A stretch of 64,000 bases of DNA, taken from positions 372,001 through 436,000 of the forward strand of contig OY764195.2 in NCBI GenBank assembly GCA_963668245.2. Reading direction: 5' to 3'. The notes beneath the pieces were generated by a model, which saw only the letters and a list, made by a program, of their open reading frames with translations, made no database searches and was not told the origin of the DNA. This document shows, piece after piece, positions 36,550 through 45,622 of this stretch (position 1 is the first letter of the stretch; every line of letters begins with the position of its first letter). Origin of the DNA: Anoxybacterium sp963668245. GTDB taxonomy: Bacteria > Bacillota > Clostridia > Peptostreptococcales > Anaerovoracaceae. Position numbers and translations under genes: made by a program.

Positions 36550-36945
36550 CACGATTTCGAATACCTCCTGATATACCACAACAGCTGAATAGTTTGTTAA
36601 TTTTTTGCCCAATACATCTCGGTCCTAATCTGCAAAGATATTCTGGATTTTCTACTTTTGCTATAACTATTGGTTTTCATAGTTACTAATATAATTATTT
36701 TAATCCCAGAATTATATTAGTTTCTAACCCTTGAATTATCTGGGTTCAGAAACCATTTTGCCCTGATTATTTTCCTATTATTCAGTAAATTCTATCATTT
36801 TACGACTTGCAATTGATATTTTGTTTCAATCAACTAGATATTGATGAAAGGATAAATCAGGCTGTTTTTTAACAGAGATTGTTAATTTTTAATCAATTAA
36901 ATCATACTGAACTTCTCTACTCTCGTCAATTTAATATTTATTTTT
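36550..36945 (-). promoter_or_regulatory. hydCBA upstream region with dyads
   Basis: No gene. AT-rich region carrying several inverted repeats: an 11-bp perfect dyad at 36685-36695/36711-36721, an overlapping CCCAGA/TCTGGG pair, TTAACA-N5-TGTTAA at 36869-36885, and TTGTTAATTTTTAATCAA at 36879-36896, which matches the redox repressor Rex operator (TTGTTAA-N4-TTAACAA) at all but two bases. Rex control of hydrogenase genes is known in clostridia; here it is only suggested. Confidence 0.4.
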
Positions 36946-36948
36946 ATG

Positions 36949-36994
36949 CAAAAAAAAACAACTCCTCACCTTATTAATACGGTAAGGAGTTGTT
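36949..36994 (-). terminator. terminator of the rubredoxin gene
   Basis: A 14-bp stem with one mismatch (36957-36970 with 36981-36994); ten A residues at 36949-36958 give the T run on the minus strand. Confidence 0.88.
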
Positions 36995-37000
36995 GCTTTC

Positions 37001-37159
37001 TTATTTTAAGGAAAATTCTTCTTTGCCTACTCCGCACATAGGACATTCGAAACTATCTGGCACATCCGCCCACTTGGTACCAGGTGCAATGCCCTGTTCT
37101 TCTAATCCATCCTCTTCAATGTAGATATAACCACAAACATTACATTCATATTGAGCCAT
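37001..37159 (-). CDS. rubredoxin
   Basis: 52-residue iron protein with both CxxC knuckles (CNVCGYIY and CPMCGVGKEEF) that bind one Fe as an electron carrier, and the usual GIAPGTKWADVPDSFECP core. ATG 37159 follows AAAGGAG; the longer frame adds 24 residues with no homology. It lies between the hydrogenase operon and a histidine kinase gene but has its own terminator. Likely serves oxygen or peroxide reduction or other electron transfer. Confidence 0.96.
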   Translation of the reverse strand: MAQYECNVCGYIYIEEDGLEEQGIAPGTKWADVPDSFECPMCGVGKEEFSLK

Positions 37160-37233
37160 CTTTGTTCTCCTTTCAAGATTGTGTTTAATTGTTATAAACA
37201 TTATTATTCCTATTATACCATTACTTTGCATAG

Positions 37234-39549
37234 TTAAATCATATTTTGTTCTGTTTCCTTAATTGAATTCGAATCCTCTACGCATCCATCAAGAACGACA
37301 ACGGCTTTGAACAAATCTCCATCTATTTTTATTTCAAATTGACCCTTTTGGATACGGACAAGGTCTCTAGTAATCGCAAGTCCGAGTCCACTGCCTTCTG
37401 TGGTCCTAGCTAAATCACCTCTTTTAAAGCGTTCCATCAGTTCATCAGCATCCACATTGAGTTCCTGTTTTGAAATATTTTTTACCTCCAAAACAACCTT
37501 TGATTCACCATATTGATTTTCAATTTCATGCAAATCAATATAGACTCTCGAACCTTCTAAGGCATATTTCAAAACATTCCCCAACAGGTTTTCCATCACT
37601 CTCCAAAGTAGTTGGCCGTCTGCCCATACACAATATCGATCATTCTGACCTTTGATTCGAAACTCAAGTCCAGAAGTTTCAATTCTATCATTCATTTCTC
37701 CTAATGCTTGTTTGACTAAAAACATCATATCAACTCGCTCCATTTGTACAGGCATTGCTCCACTAGAAGCTTTTGCTGCATCAAATAAATCTTCTGTTAA
37801 TTTTTGAAGTCGTTTGCTTTTTTGATCAATGACTTCCAGATATTTCTCAGCATTTTGACTGGTCAATCCCTCTCTTTTTAATAAATCTACGTAAGTTAAA
37901 ATGGAGGTTAATGGCGTTTTTAGGTCATGCGATACATTAGAGATCAATTCTGTTTTCATCCTTTGATTTTTGAGTTCATTTTGTACCGCAATGCTAGATG
38001 CCTTTGAAATTTCGTTGATGCCTCGAGCCAGTTGCTCAAGCTCTCCTTTGCCTTCTACTGGTATGCGATACTCCAAATGACCAGTTCGAACCTGTTCTAC
38101 GCCTTCCTTGATTTCTTCATATTTGTGAATCCACTTAGGAGCAAATACCAACACCAGTGCTACTGCAACTGGCGCCAAAATTACCGTAGCCGACATCACG
38201 CATAAAACCAAACAAATCATTACCATCTTTTTCATCGCACTACTACTTCGATATGTTGATTTGAGACCTCTCCATATGGGCAAAAGCAGTGCTCCTAAAA
38301 AAGTATTTTTCCAGAATCTTTCCCCTTTGATGTTTCTGATTACCGATAGAATAAAAAACAGTCCCAATCCTGCAGCACCCATCCCGATGACCGCTGCCAA
38401 CGCCACCGACAAATAGAATGGACTCCCAAAATGATATCCTCTCGCATCATAGTCAGCAGAATAGTTCATAGCGTTCAATAAAAGTTGAAAAAAGATTGCT
38501 CCCCCTCCAAAAAACAACGCCGTAATTATACTTACTTGTATTTCAGTATAGATTCGATCTATCCGATAAATCCTGATTTCACTTGATTCCTTTATCCTAC
38601 CAGTTACTACAATCAAGTACACAAAGAGTACCAAAGATAGAAGCGTTGTTGCAATAATGAGGGGAATCACCTCCTCCACTTCTTCTTTTTTCATTTGAAA
38701 CTCAGCTTGTTTCTCTTCAAGAAAGCTTTGTTCATATCCAAAACCAAGTACATAATTGCTATTATATTCTTGGTCCAACTGTTCTTCCAAATCTCGATCA
38801 AAACCGCTTGTAAAACTCTCAATCCCCCTAGATGATTGCGGTACTTTTGCCATTGTTTCATTCTGATAAACCAAATACGCTGGTTTATCTTTTATACTGC
38901 CAATTGCCTTTTCAATCTGCTCAGTATTCCCTGATTGAGCTTTGCTCATATTTGTAACAAAATACGTTCCATCTGTGGCATAATATTGAAATCCTTCTTC
39001 ATCTAAACTACGAAGTTCCGATTTCCATCGGCGCAAATCTTCCATAATGATGGACTCTTTGATTTGCTTTAAATCTTCCGCATAGTCGTTTAAAAACGGT
39101 TCTCTTACCGTAGGATTATCAAAGTCCCCACCGTATCGTTGGCTCAAGCCAGGTTCTCGAATAGTAACAAAAACTCCTTTTCCCAGAGTTCCATCTGGAT
39201 AGGACTCATAGGAATACTCTTCTTGGTAAAACAGCTGCCTTGCAGCCTCTAGAAGTCTTTCATCCGTTACACTTCTCCCTTGCAGAATATAGGATTCCCC
39301 TTTGTATGTTGCTAGCAAATTCTGTATTCTACTTAATTTTTCCCCAAATTCCCTTTGAAAAGCAGCACTATTTTTGTAGCTATCATAAAGGAGTAAGTCA
39401 TCAACGCCATTTCCATCGTTGGCACTGCCCGATTTGCTATATATCCATGTATACCCTACAAGCGAACACAGGAATAATACTACACAAAGCAGAAAAGTCA
39501 CGCCCCTAATTATGAATCCTTTTTTATCTCTTTTCAATTTTATATCCAA
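37234..39549 (-). CDS. multi-pass sensor histidine kinase
   Basis: 771 residues. One N-terminal membrane helix (about 14-34), a large outside region (to about 290), then four further hydrophobic segments, a HAMP-like linker, HisKA (SNVSHDLKTPLTSILTYVDLL) and HATPase (N box MENLLGNVLKYAL; EGSGLGLAITRDLVR). The C-terminal half resembles VanS/PhoR-type kinases of Clostridia; the five-helix input module is unusual. Its start overlaps the response regulator gene by 26 bases, so they are a pair. Signal unknown; envelope stress is a guess. Confidence 0.88.
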   Translation of the reverse strand: MDIKLKRDKKGFIIRGVTFLLCVVLFLCSLVGYTWIYSKSGSANDGNGVDDLLLYDSYKNSAAFQREFGEKLSRIQNLLATYKGESYILQGRSVTDERLLEAARQLFYQEEYSYESYPDGTLGKGVFVTIREPGLSQRYGGDFDNPTVREPFLNDYAEDLKQIKESIIMEDLRRWKSELRSLDEEGFQYYATDGTYFVTNMSKAQSGNTEQIEKAIGSIKDKPAYLVYQNETMAKVPQSSRGIESFTSGFDRDLEEQLDQEYNSNYVLGFGYEQSFLEEKQAEFQMKKEEVEEVIPLIIATTLLSLVLFVYLIVVTGRIKESSEIRIYRIDRIYTEIQVSIITALFFGGGAIFFQLLLNAMNYSADYDARGYHFGSPFYLSVALAAVIGMGAAGLGLFFILSVIRNIKGERFWKNTFLGALLLPIWRGLKSTYRSSSAMKKMVMICLVLCVMSATVILAPVAVALVLVFAPKWIHKYEEIKEGVEQVRTGHLEYRIPVEGKGELEQLARGINEISKASSIAVQNELKNQRMKTELISNVSHDLKTPLTSILTYVDLLKREGLTSQNAEKYLEVIDQKSKRLQKLTEDLFDAAKASSGAMPVQMERVDMMFLVKQALGEMNDRIETSGLEFRIKGQNDRYCVWADGQLLWRVMENLLGNVLKYALEGSRVYIDLHEIENQYGESKVVLEVKNISKQELNVDADELMERFKRGDLARTTEGSGLGLAITRDLVRIQKGQFEIKIDGDLFKAVVVLDGCVEDSNSIKETEQNMI

Positions 39550-40210
39550 TCCCCCACACCACCTTTAAATACATCGGATTCTTAGGATTAATCTCAATCT
39601 TCTCCCGAATTCTCCGAATATGGACTGCTACCGTATTTTCTGGATTAAAGGACGGTTCATTCCAAACTTCTTCATAAATTTGATCCATCGAAAATACTTT
39701 TCCTGCATTTTCAGTTAATAATTTTAATATACCGTACTCGATTGGAGTGACGGGCACTGGTTCTCCTTCAAGAGTAACCGTCTTTGCTTCATCATCTACA
39801 ATCAATCCCCCTGATTGAAAAATCCCTTTTTTCTTTTCCAGACTCCCCAAGTCTACAAAACGTCTAAGCTGAGATTTCACTCTTGCAATTAGTTCTAAAG
39901 GATTGAATGGTTTTGTAATATAGTCGTCCGCACCAATATTCAATCCCGTTATTATGTCGTAATCCTCAGACTTAGCAGATAAAATGATAATAGGGATATT
40001 CTTCTCTTCTCGGATCTTCATCGTTGCTCTAAGCCCGTCTAACTTAGGCATCATCACATCCATTAAAATCAAATGAATCTCTTCCTTTGCCACAATTTCC
40101 AATGCTTCCATACCGTCCTGTGCCAAATACAAATCATACCCCTCATTTGTTAAATACACTTCTATTGCTTCCAGAATTTCTTTATCATCATCGCAAATTA
40201 GAATATTCAT
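39524..40210 (-). CDS. OmpR/PhoB-family response regulator
   Basis: Receiver domain (ILICDDDKEIL, phospho-Asp in LILMDVMMPKLDG, Lys in YITKPF) and a C-terminal winged helix (PVTPIEYGILKLLTENAGKVFSMDQIYEEVW ... VHIRRIREKIE). 228 residues. Cognate to the kinase whose gene overlaps its end. GGGAGGAAG lies before the start. Confidence 0.93.
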   Translation of the reverse strand: MNILICDDDKEILEAIEVYLTNEGYDLYLAQDGMEALEIVAKEEIHLILMDVMMPKLDGLRATMKIREEKNIPIIILSAKSEDYDIITGLNIGADDYITKPFNPLELIARVKSQLRRFVDLGSLEKKKGIFQSGGLIVDDEAKTVTLEGEPVPVTPIEYGILKLLTENAGKVFSMDQIYEEVWNEPSFNPENTVAVHIRRIREKIEINPKNPMYLKVVWGIGYKIEKR

Positions 40211-40405
40211 CTCTTCCTCCCATGCTCCCCCAACTACCCCCTTTCAACCAAGAACATCATATCATTCGATTCTTAACAAAAGGGTTATCTGTTTCTTACA
40301 AATTCATTACATTTCAATTTATTGCACCGTTTCTTCATGTTTTGCTAGAATAATTATACTGATTATCAAAAGAAAGAGCAACAGATGGCAATTTTAAAAA
40401 ATATC

Positions 40406-40434
40406 TTGACATCCTATTTCTTTCAGAATATACT
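40406..40434 (+). promoter_or_regulatory. promoter of the trpB2 T-box transcript
   Basis: TTGACA (40406-40411), 17-base spacer, TATACT (40429-40434), just before the T-box leader. Confidence 0.8.
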
Positions 40435-40440
40435 ACAGAA

Positions 40441-40728
40441 CAACAAGACAAAACCGTTGATTAAGAAGAGTAAGCATAGAGACTCAATTCAAAGAGAGTC
40501 GCAGATGGTGGAATTGCGATAATTGAAACTACGCCGAATGGGCTTATGAGGGCAGGACGAACACAGAGAACAGTTACTGTAAGTAGCGCCTGACGGGAAC
40601 TCCATCCGTTATCAAGGGAGCATACATCTTCGTGTATGGAATAAGAGGGCGTTTATGCCAATCGGGGTGGTACCGCAGAAGTTTAGCTTTTGTCCCAGAG
40701 AAATCTGGAACAAGAGCTTTTTTTATTG
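40441..40728 (+). promoter_or_regulatory. T-box leader, probably tryptophan-specific
   Basis: The leader carries AGAGAG and GATGGTGGAA elements of stem I, the T-box sequence GGGTGGTACCGC (about 40665-40676) and a terminator hairpin with T run. A TGG at 40539-40541 sits in the position expected for the specifier (context CCGAATGGGC), consistent with uncharged tRNA-Trp turning on the downstream tryptophan synthase gene. The specifier call is from context. Confidence 0.9.
40685..40724 (+). terminator. T-box regulatory terminator
   Basis: Stem around 40685-40699 with 40704-40719 followed by seven T residues; its left arm competes with the antiterminator that includes the T-box sequence. Confidence 0.85.
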
Positions 40729-40803
40729 TTTCGCTATTTCCACTGATTATTCCAACGCACAATATGAAAAAGTTAACGCGTAAAAGTCGAAAGGAGAAAA
40801 CAA

Positions 40804-42183
40804 ATGAGCAGAATCCCGCACAGATTATATTTAACAGAAGAGCAAATGCCAACCCAATGGTACAATTTAAGAGCAGATATGAAGGAACAACCAGATCCTA
40901 TCATCAATCCTGCAACAATGCAGCCTGCTACAGCAGAAGATTTATATCCTGTCTTCTGTGAAAAGCTAGCAAAACAGGAAATGGATGCAGAAACAAGATA
41001 TTTTGACATTCCAGAAGAAGTTTTGGAAATGTACAGAATATATCGTCCTTCCCCTTTGGTTCGCGCATACAATTTAGAAAAAGCACTGGATACTCCAGCA
41101 AAAATATACTTTAAATTTGAGGGGAATAACACATCAGGCAGCCATAAATTGAATTCTGCAATCGCACAAGCATACTATGCCAAAGAGCAAGGATTGTCAG
41201 GACTAACTACAGAAACAGGAGCTGGCCAATGGGGCACAGCGCTTTCCGAAGCATGTTCCTATTTTGGGTTGCCACTTACAGTCTACATGGTTAAAGTTTC
41301 CTATCAGCAAAAGCCATTTAGAAAAGCAGTTATGGAAACCTTTGGCGGACAGGTTATCGCCAGCCCATCCGATACCACCAATGTAGGGCGTCAGATTCTT
41401 CAAAATGATCCAAACACAGGAGGAAGTCTCGGATGCGCTATCTCTGAAGCTGTTGAAAAAGCAGTCACAACAGAAAACCACCGATACGTACTTGGTTCTG
41501 TTTTAAATCAAGTATTATTACATCAATCAATCATTGGATTAGAAGCCAAGGCAGCGATGGAAATGCTAGGAGAATATCCTGACATTATTGTTGGTTGTGC
41601 TGGTGGAGGTTCTAACTTAGGAGGTCTTATTGCTCCGTTTATGCAAGACAAACTGGCTGGCAAAACAAATCCGAGGATCATAGCTGTAGAACCAGCATCT
41701 TGCCCTTCCTTCACTAGAGGAAAGTATGCGTATGATTTTTGTGATGTAGGAAGAATTACACCAATGGCTAAAATGTATACATTAGGAAGTGATTTCAGAC
41801 CTTCCGCAAACCACGCAGGGGGTCTTCGTTACCACGGTATGTCACCAATTCTTTCCAAGCTATATCATGATGGATATATGGAAGCGGTTGCTGTTGAACA
41901 AACAAAAGTATTTGAAGCTGCTACGCAGTTTGCAAAATTGGAAACCATACTACCTGCACCAGAATCTGCACACGCAATTCGAACTGCTATAGACGAAGCA
42001 ATCAAATGCAGGGAATCTGGAGAAGCAAAAACGATTTTATTTGGCTTGACTGGTACCGGATATTTTGATATGACTGCATACACCTCATTTAACGAAGGTA
42101 CTATGTCTGATTATATCCCAACTGATGAAGATTTAAATGTATCACTCAATACATTGCCTAAAATACCTGGTATTCAGGAATGA
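40804..42183 (+). CDS. trpB: tryptophan synthase beta-like protein (TrpB2)
   Basis: PLP enzyme of the TrpB2 class, making tryptophan from indole and serine. The long N-terminus (MSRIPHRLYLTEEQMPTQWYNL), the cofactor lysine in NTSGSHKLNSA (Lys115), the catalytic Glu region TETGAGQWG, the phosphate loop GCAGGGSNLGG, and the 459-residue length are typical of TrpB2 and not of TrpB1 (about 400). No trpA or other trp gene is adjacent, so it probably salvages indole. A tryptophan T-box leader controls it. Confidence 0.93.
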   Translation: MSRIPHRLYLTEEQMPTQWYNLRADMKEQPDPIINPATMQPATAEDLYPVFCEKLAKQEMDAETRYFDIPEEVLEMYRIYRPSPLVRAYNLEKALDTPAKIYFKFEGNNTSGSHKLNSAIAQAYYAKEQGLSGLTTETGAGQWGTALSEACSYFGLPLTVYMVKVSYQQKPFRKAVMETFGGQVIASPSDTTNVGRQILQNDPNTGGSLGCAISEAVEKAVTTENHRYVLGSVLNQVLLHQSIIGLEAKAAMEMLGEYPDIIVGCAGGGSNLGGLIAPFMQDKLAGKTNPRIIAVEPASCPSFTRGKYAYDFCDVGRITPMAKMYTLGSDFRPSANHAGGLRYHGMSPILSKLYHDGYMEAVAVEQTKVFEAATQFAKLETILPAPESAHAIRTAIDEAIKCRESGEAKTILFGLTGTGYFDMTAYTSFNEGTMSDYIPTDEDLNVSLNTLPKIPGIQE

Positions 42184-42252
42184 TCTTTTTATCATTTACA
42201 CTACAGTTACGATAGAACGATATAATATTGCAAACATCTGAATACACCATAT

Positions 42253-42297
42253 AGACAGAGAGGACAGCACTTGTTGCTTGTCCTCTCTGTCTTTTTG
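42253..42297 (+). terminator. terminator of trpB2
   Basis: Perfect 14-bp stem (42253-42266 with 42279-42292) followed by a T run. Confidence 0.92.
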
Positions 42298-42455
42298 TCC
42301 ATCAAAATCATTTCTTTCTCGTTTTCTATTTTGAACCATGATTCCATACAACCTTCGCAAATTCTTCACAAACGAATCGCATTGTAATCACAGGATACCA
42401 GTATGCTGTGTACATAAGATAATTCAAAACAACAAAACGTATGGAGATGAGAAAC

Positions 42456-43193
42456 ATGGCAATTGAAGTTTTTAATCGATATGAAAACAAATATTTTTTA
42501 CCAGAAGCTGCACTCGACCGTGTTTTGACTGAAGTAGAGGAACACATGGTTCCGGATAAATTTAATGTAAATAGAAAAACATATTCTATCTGTAATATAT
42601 ACTTTGATACTCCGGATGACTATTTGATTCGTACTTCTTTGTCAAAACCAAAATACAAGGAGAAATTAAGACTTCGCACATATGGAGTGCCCGAAGCAAA
42701 TGGGCTTGCATTTTTGGAAATGAAAAAAAAAGTTGGCGGCCTTGTAAATAAGCGCCGAACAAACCTCCATCTGCAAGAGGGGTACCGGTTTGTAGAAAAC
42801 GGAGGCATCACCCACTTATCCGAAGAAATGAATCCACAAGTTGTACGGGAAATATCTAGCATGATAAAACGATATGGCAAACTAGTGCCAAAAGTTATGA
42901 TTGCATATGATAGACTCGCATATTTTGAAAAAGGAAATCCAGATTTGCGTATTTCCTTTGACACTGACATCAGAAGCCGCAGAGATCATCTCAGATTAGA
43001 AGAAGGCAGCGATGGTTATCCTCTTATTGAAGATGGTATGTGGTTGATGGAAATTAAAACAGCCCAAGCAATTCCACTGTGGCTGACATCACTGCTCTCA
43101 GAAGAAGGTATCTATAAAACAAGTTTTTCAAAGTATGGACAGGAATTCAAGACTCATGTTCATCATATTAAGGAGAAATATCATTATGCTTGA
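42456..43193 (+). CDS. VTC-domain (polyphosphate polymerase-like) protein
   Basis: A single VTC domain with the tunnel-fold signature: FNRYENKYFL at the start, YFDTPDDYLIR, KPKYKEKLRLRTYG, FLEMKKKVGG and the late LMEIKTAQAIPLW with its basic and acidic residues. In yeast the VTC catalytic domain makes polyphosphate; bacterial stand-alone members are commonly assigned the same chemistry without proof. ATG 42456 follows GGAGATGAG. Overlaps the DUF4956 gene by 8 bases, a pairing seen in many Bacillota. Confidence 0.85.
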   Translation: MAIEVFNRYENKYFLPEAALDRVLTEVEEHMVPDKFNVNRKTYSICNIYFDTPDDYLIRTSLSKPKYKEKLRLRTYGVPEANGLAFLEMKKKVGGLVNKRRTNLHLQEGYRFVENGGITHLSEEMNPQVVREISSMIKRYGKLVPKVMIAYDRLAYFEKGNPDLRISFDTDIRSRRDHLRLEEGSDGYPLIEDGMWLMEIKTAQAIPLWLTSLLSEEGIYKTSFSKYGQEFKTHVHHIKEKYHYA

Positions 43194-43875
43194 TCAAATT
43201 ACAGCTGCTCTCACATCTACAGAGAGTGTGACATCAGTGACAACTGTCCCAGAAGCAATTTTGGCGATGAGTTTGGCCCTTATTTTCGGACTTATCATCA
43301 GTTTAACATATTTAAAAACAAATCGTTCCATCACATCACAACAAGGGTTTTCACTAACGCTTATTATGCTTCCCATCATATTGGCAATTATCATTCTTTT
43401 TGTAGGAAATGATGTAGCAAAAGCATTTTCCCTTGCCGGTACTGCATCGATCATTCGATTCAGAAGTTCAGCTGGAGAACCAAAAGATATTGGGTATATC
43501 TTTTTCGCTCTAGCAGCTGGTTTATCTTGTGGTGTTGGAATGTATTTTGCCGGTGCGATATTTACTGTATTTTTATCTCTCGTTATCATCATTTTGGAAA
43601 TAACAAAATATGGACAGAAAAAGCAACTTCCACAAACGCTGAAAATTACAGTTCCAGAAGATTTGAATTATAAGGATGCTTTCACAGATATTTTGGAAAG
43701 CCATACAGACAGCTACGATTTAAAGCGAGTCAAAACAACAGATTTAGGATCACTTTTTGAAGTTGATTATCATATCATTTTAAACGAAGATGCAGATGAA
43801 AAATCTTTCTTGGATGAACTGCGATGTCGAAATGGGAATTTAAGTATCATACTGTCAATGGCAGCCAGTGAATAG
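43186..43875 (+). CDS. DUF4956 membrane protein
   Basis: Four or so hydrophobic segments in the first 150 residues (ILAMSLALIFGLIISLTYL; LTLIMLPIILAIIILFVGN; GYIFFALAAGLSCGVGMYFAG) with the conserved AGTASIIRFRSSAGEPKDIGY loop, and a soluble C-terminal ferredoxin-like tail. ATG 43186 has AAGGAG upstream and overlaps the VTC gene. The pair likely works together at the membrane, for instance in polyphosphate synthesis or export; this is inference. Confidence 0.85.
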   Translation: MLDQITAALTSTESVTSVTTVPEAILAMSLALIFGLIISLTYLKTNRSITSQQGFSLTLIMLPIILAIIILFVGNDVAKAFSLAGTASIIRFRSSAGEPKDIGYIFFALAAGLSCGVGMYFAGAIFTVFLSLVIIILEITKYGQKKQLPQTLKITVPEDLNYKDAFTDILESHTDSYDLKRVKTTDLGSLFEVDYHIILNEDADEKSFLDELRCRNGNLSIILSMAASE

Positions 43876-43955
43876 AACGGTTCATCAAGTCAATTGATAT
43901 GACAAAATAGCTTATCACACACAATGCACATATACACACTATGTCACTTGTCACG

Positions 43956-43983
43956 AAAGGGAGCCTCTCAAAAGGCTCCCTTT
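43956..43983. terminator. terminator after the VTC/DUF4956 operon
   Basis: Perfect 11-bp stem (43956-43966 with 43973-43983). The T run on the plus side is short. Confidence 0.7.
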
Positions 43984-44059
43984 CACATTGCTAAAACACA
44001 ACAAAATGCAATTAACACGGCATTGAAAAACAAAGCTGACTTTCAATGAAGAGAATCCA

Positions 44060-44719
44060 TTAATGTAACCCAACAGGACAAGCCACCATACAAAAACCAC
44101 AGGCATTTTTTCTTTTATGGGTCTTGATATATAGACTCCTTTGTTTATTACATAATTCAAAATCAATCAAATCATTTCTCAATAAATCATTGGACCACTT
44201 TTTATCTTTTAATGCATCATAAAGACAAGCGTTCGTACAAACGTTGCAATCTTCAGGGCACCTACTAGATAAAACAGCTTTTTCTATAGGAATATCGCAG
44301 TCCAACAAAATTGCATACAATGCTACATTGGCTCCATATTGTTCTGTAATCAAAACATCATTCTTTCCGATCCAACCGATCCCAGCATTAGCAGCCGCAT
44401 ACTTAAAGGAAAATTCAGCGGTAAGGGTTTCTTCACTGTTTTGCGCCGCTTCTGGCAAATAATACAAAACTCCATTTCTATTAAGCACTTCTAATACCCC
44501 AACCATAATACTCTTCATACGTGCGCGAGCTTCTATCGTTTGGTTTTCAAATGCTTCTTCCGTGTATGTTTCAAGTGTAAGCCGCTCTGAGTGGGGAACC
44601 GCCAACACCAAAGAACACTTATAATCCTTTCCGTAGCTACTGTAATCCAACTTGGACACACCAAACAAGACATCTGGATGCTGCTGAAAGAAGCGTTCCA
44701 AATCGTCACAAATTTTCAT
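44060..44719 (-). CDS. QueG-like 4Fe-4S protein
   Basis: Resembles the N-terminal and double-cluster parts of epoxyqueuosine reductase: the segment ANAGIGWIGKNDVLITEQYGA followed by eight cysteines in two groups (CPEDCNVCTNAC and CGFCMVACP). At 219 residues it lacks the HEAT-repeat tail and part of the N-terminal cobalamin domain of true QueG, so it is better called a QueG-like iron-sulfur oxidoreductase of unknown substrate. The AAAGGGA site is 10 bases from the start. It is 26 bases downstream of the next gene on the same strand. Confidence 0.78.
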   Translation of the reverse strand: MKICDDLERFFQQHPDVLFGVSKLDYSSYGKDYKCSLVLAVPHSERLTLETYTEEAFENQTIEARARMKSIMVGVLEVLNRNGVLYYLPEAAQNSEETLTAEFSFKYAAANAGIGWIGKNDVLITEQYGANVALYAILLDCDIPIEKAVLSSRCPEDCNVCTNACLYDALKDKKWSNDLLRNDLIDFELCNKQRSLYIKTHKRKNACGFCMVACPVGLH

Positions 44720-44745
44720 GATGGCATCATCCCTTTCCTTTTCAT

Positions 44746-45261
44746 TTAACTAAGCCAGTCATGTTGCTCAACTAGTTTACCAATACCAACAAATGTCTCC
44801 CCCAAACAGTTGAAGAGCAATTGATCTGCATGTAACTTATTATACTCATCTCGGATATCTATGATGGACGGAATATATCTCGCCAATTTAAAAAAAGGAT
44901 TGTTCGCACCCTCTTCAAAGGGCAATCCAAGAGCCTTAATAATCTCATCTTCCATAACTGAAACACAATCCTTGACCATCTCTGCTTCTGTCTCAGAGAA
45001 GCTTTGTTCAATGCGATCTGTCATCAGCAAAAACAGTTTATTCGAAACATCTTTGTTAAATTGTCCATGCTTATTTAATAGAAAATAGTTTACCAAATCT
45101 ATTCCATAAATCATAAAAAAGGCAACAAACAAAGTGGCATGATAGTCCTTTGCAATATTGTCTCGAAAAGCTTTATCATTTTCTCGTGCATATAGCAATA
45201 CCGCTTCGAACATATCATGTGCAAATGCCTCTGGATTGTAACGTTGTTCAGACATACCCAT
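44746..45261 (-). CDS. hypothetical protein
   Basis: About 171 residues, mostly helical by eye, no signal peptide; a hydrophobic stretch (ATLFVAFFMIYGIDLVNYFLL) could be buried or a single membrane helix. I do not recognise a family. ATG 45261 follows GAGGAG; another ATG lies two codons later. It is upstream of, and probably co-transcribed with, the QueG-like gene. Confidence 0.65.
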   Translation of the reverse strand: MGMSEQRYNPEAFAHDMFEAVLLYARENDKAFRDNIAKDYHATLFVAFFMIYGIDLVNYFLLNKHGQFNKDVSNKLFLLMTDRIEQSFSETEAEMVKDCVSVMEDEIIKALGLPFEEGANNPFFKLARYIPSIIDIRDEYNKLHADQLLFNCLGETFVGIGKLVEQHDWLS

Positions 45262-45273
45262 AATACTCCTCAC

Positions 45274-45535
45274 TTTTCCTGTTTCCTAATTCATTCCCAT
45301 TTTTTTTATTACATAACGATGAAACCATTTCTTTTTAGGAAGATTATGAAACTTCATATTTATCATACACCGATTGCCACATTTTTACAAGAACTTCCAG
45401 TGTGATCAAAAGGTAGAAATGGCAAAATCAAAGTTCCGATTTCCACATGTCACTTCAATGGCGACTACGGTTAAGGTTCTTTCTTTGATCTTCATTCAAT
45501 ATCGCTTTTGGCGAAATTTCCTAAATAATAGAAAA
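45274..45535. other. intergenic stretch
   Basis: No credible gene or RNA was seen between the hypothetical gene and the acetate transporter terminator. It should contain the promoter for the hypothetical gene, but no clear -35/-10 pair stands out. Confidence 0.4.
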
Positions 45536-45564
45536 AGAAAGCCTGCCCAAAAGACATGCTTTCT
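45536..45564 (-). terminator. terminator of the acetate transporter gene
   Basis: Seven-bp outer stem (45536-45542 with 45558-45564) with a partly paired loop and T-rich tail on the minus strand. Confidence 0.6.
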
Positions 45565-45622
45565 CTCCATACAATTATATAAGCACTCAACTCCAACACT
45601 TGACATGGATTCAATTCAAATC

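Noticed and set aside
36685..36721. Terminator before hydC
   Set aside because: The 11-bp dyad is AT-only and lacks a T run on either side, so an operator is more likely than a terminator.
43951..44166. 71-residue frame on the minus strand beside the QueG-like gene
   Set aside because: It overlaps the QueG-like coding region and a terminator hairpin and has no ribosome binding site or recognisable domain.
45344..45405. 19-residue frame ending ...LQELPV
   Set aside because: No ribosome binding site and nothing similar known; likely chance.
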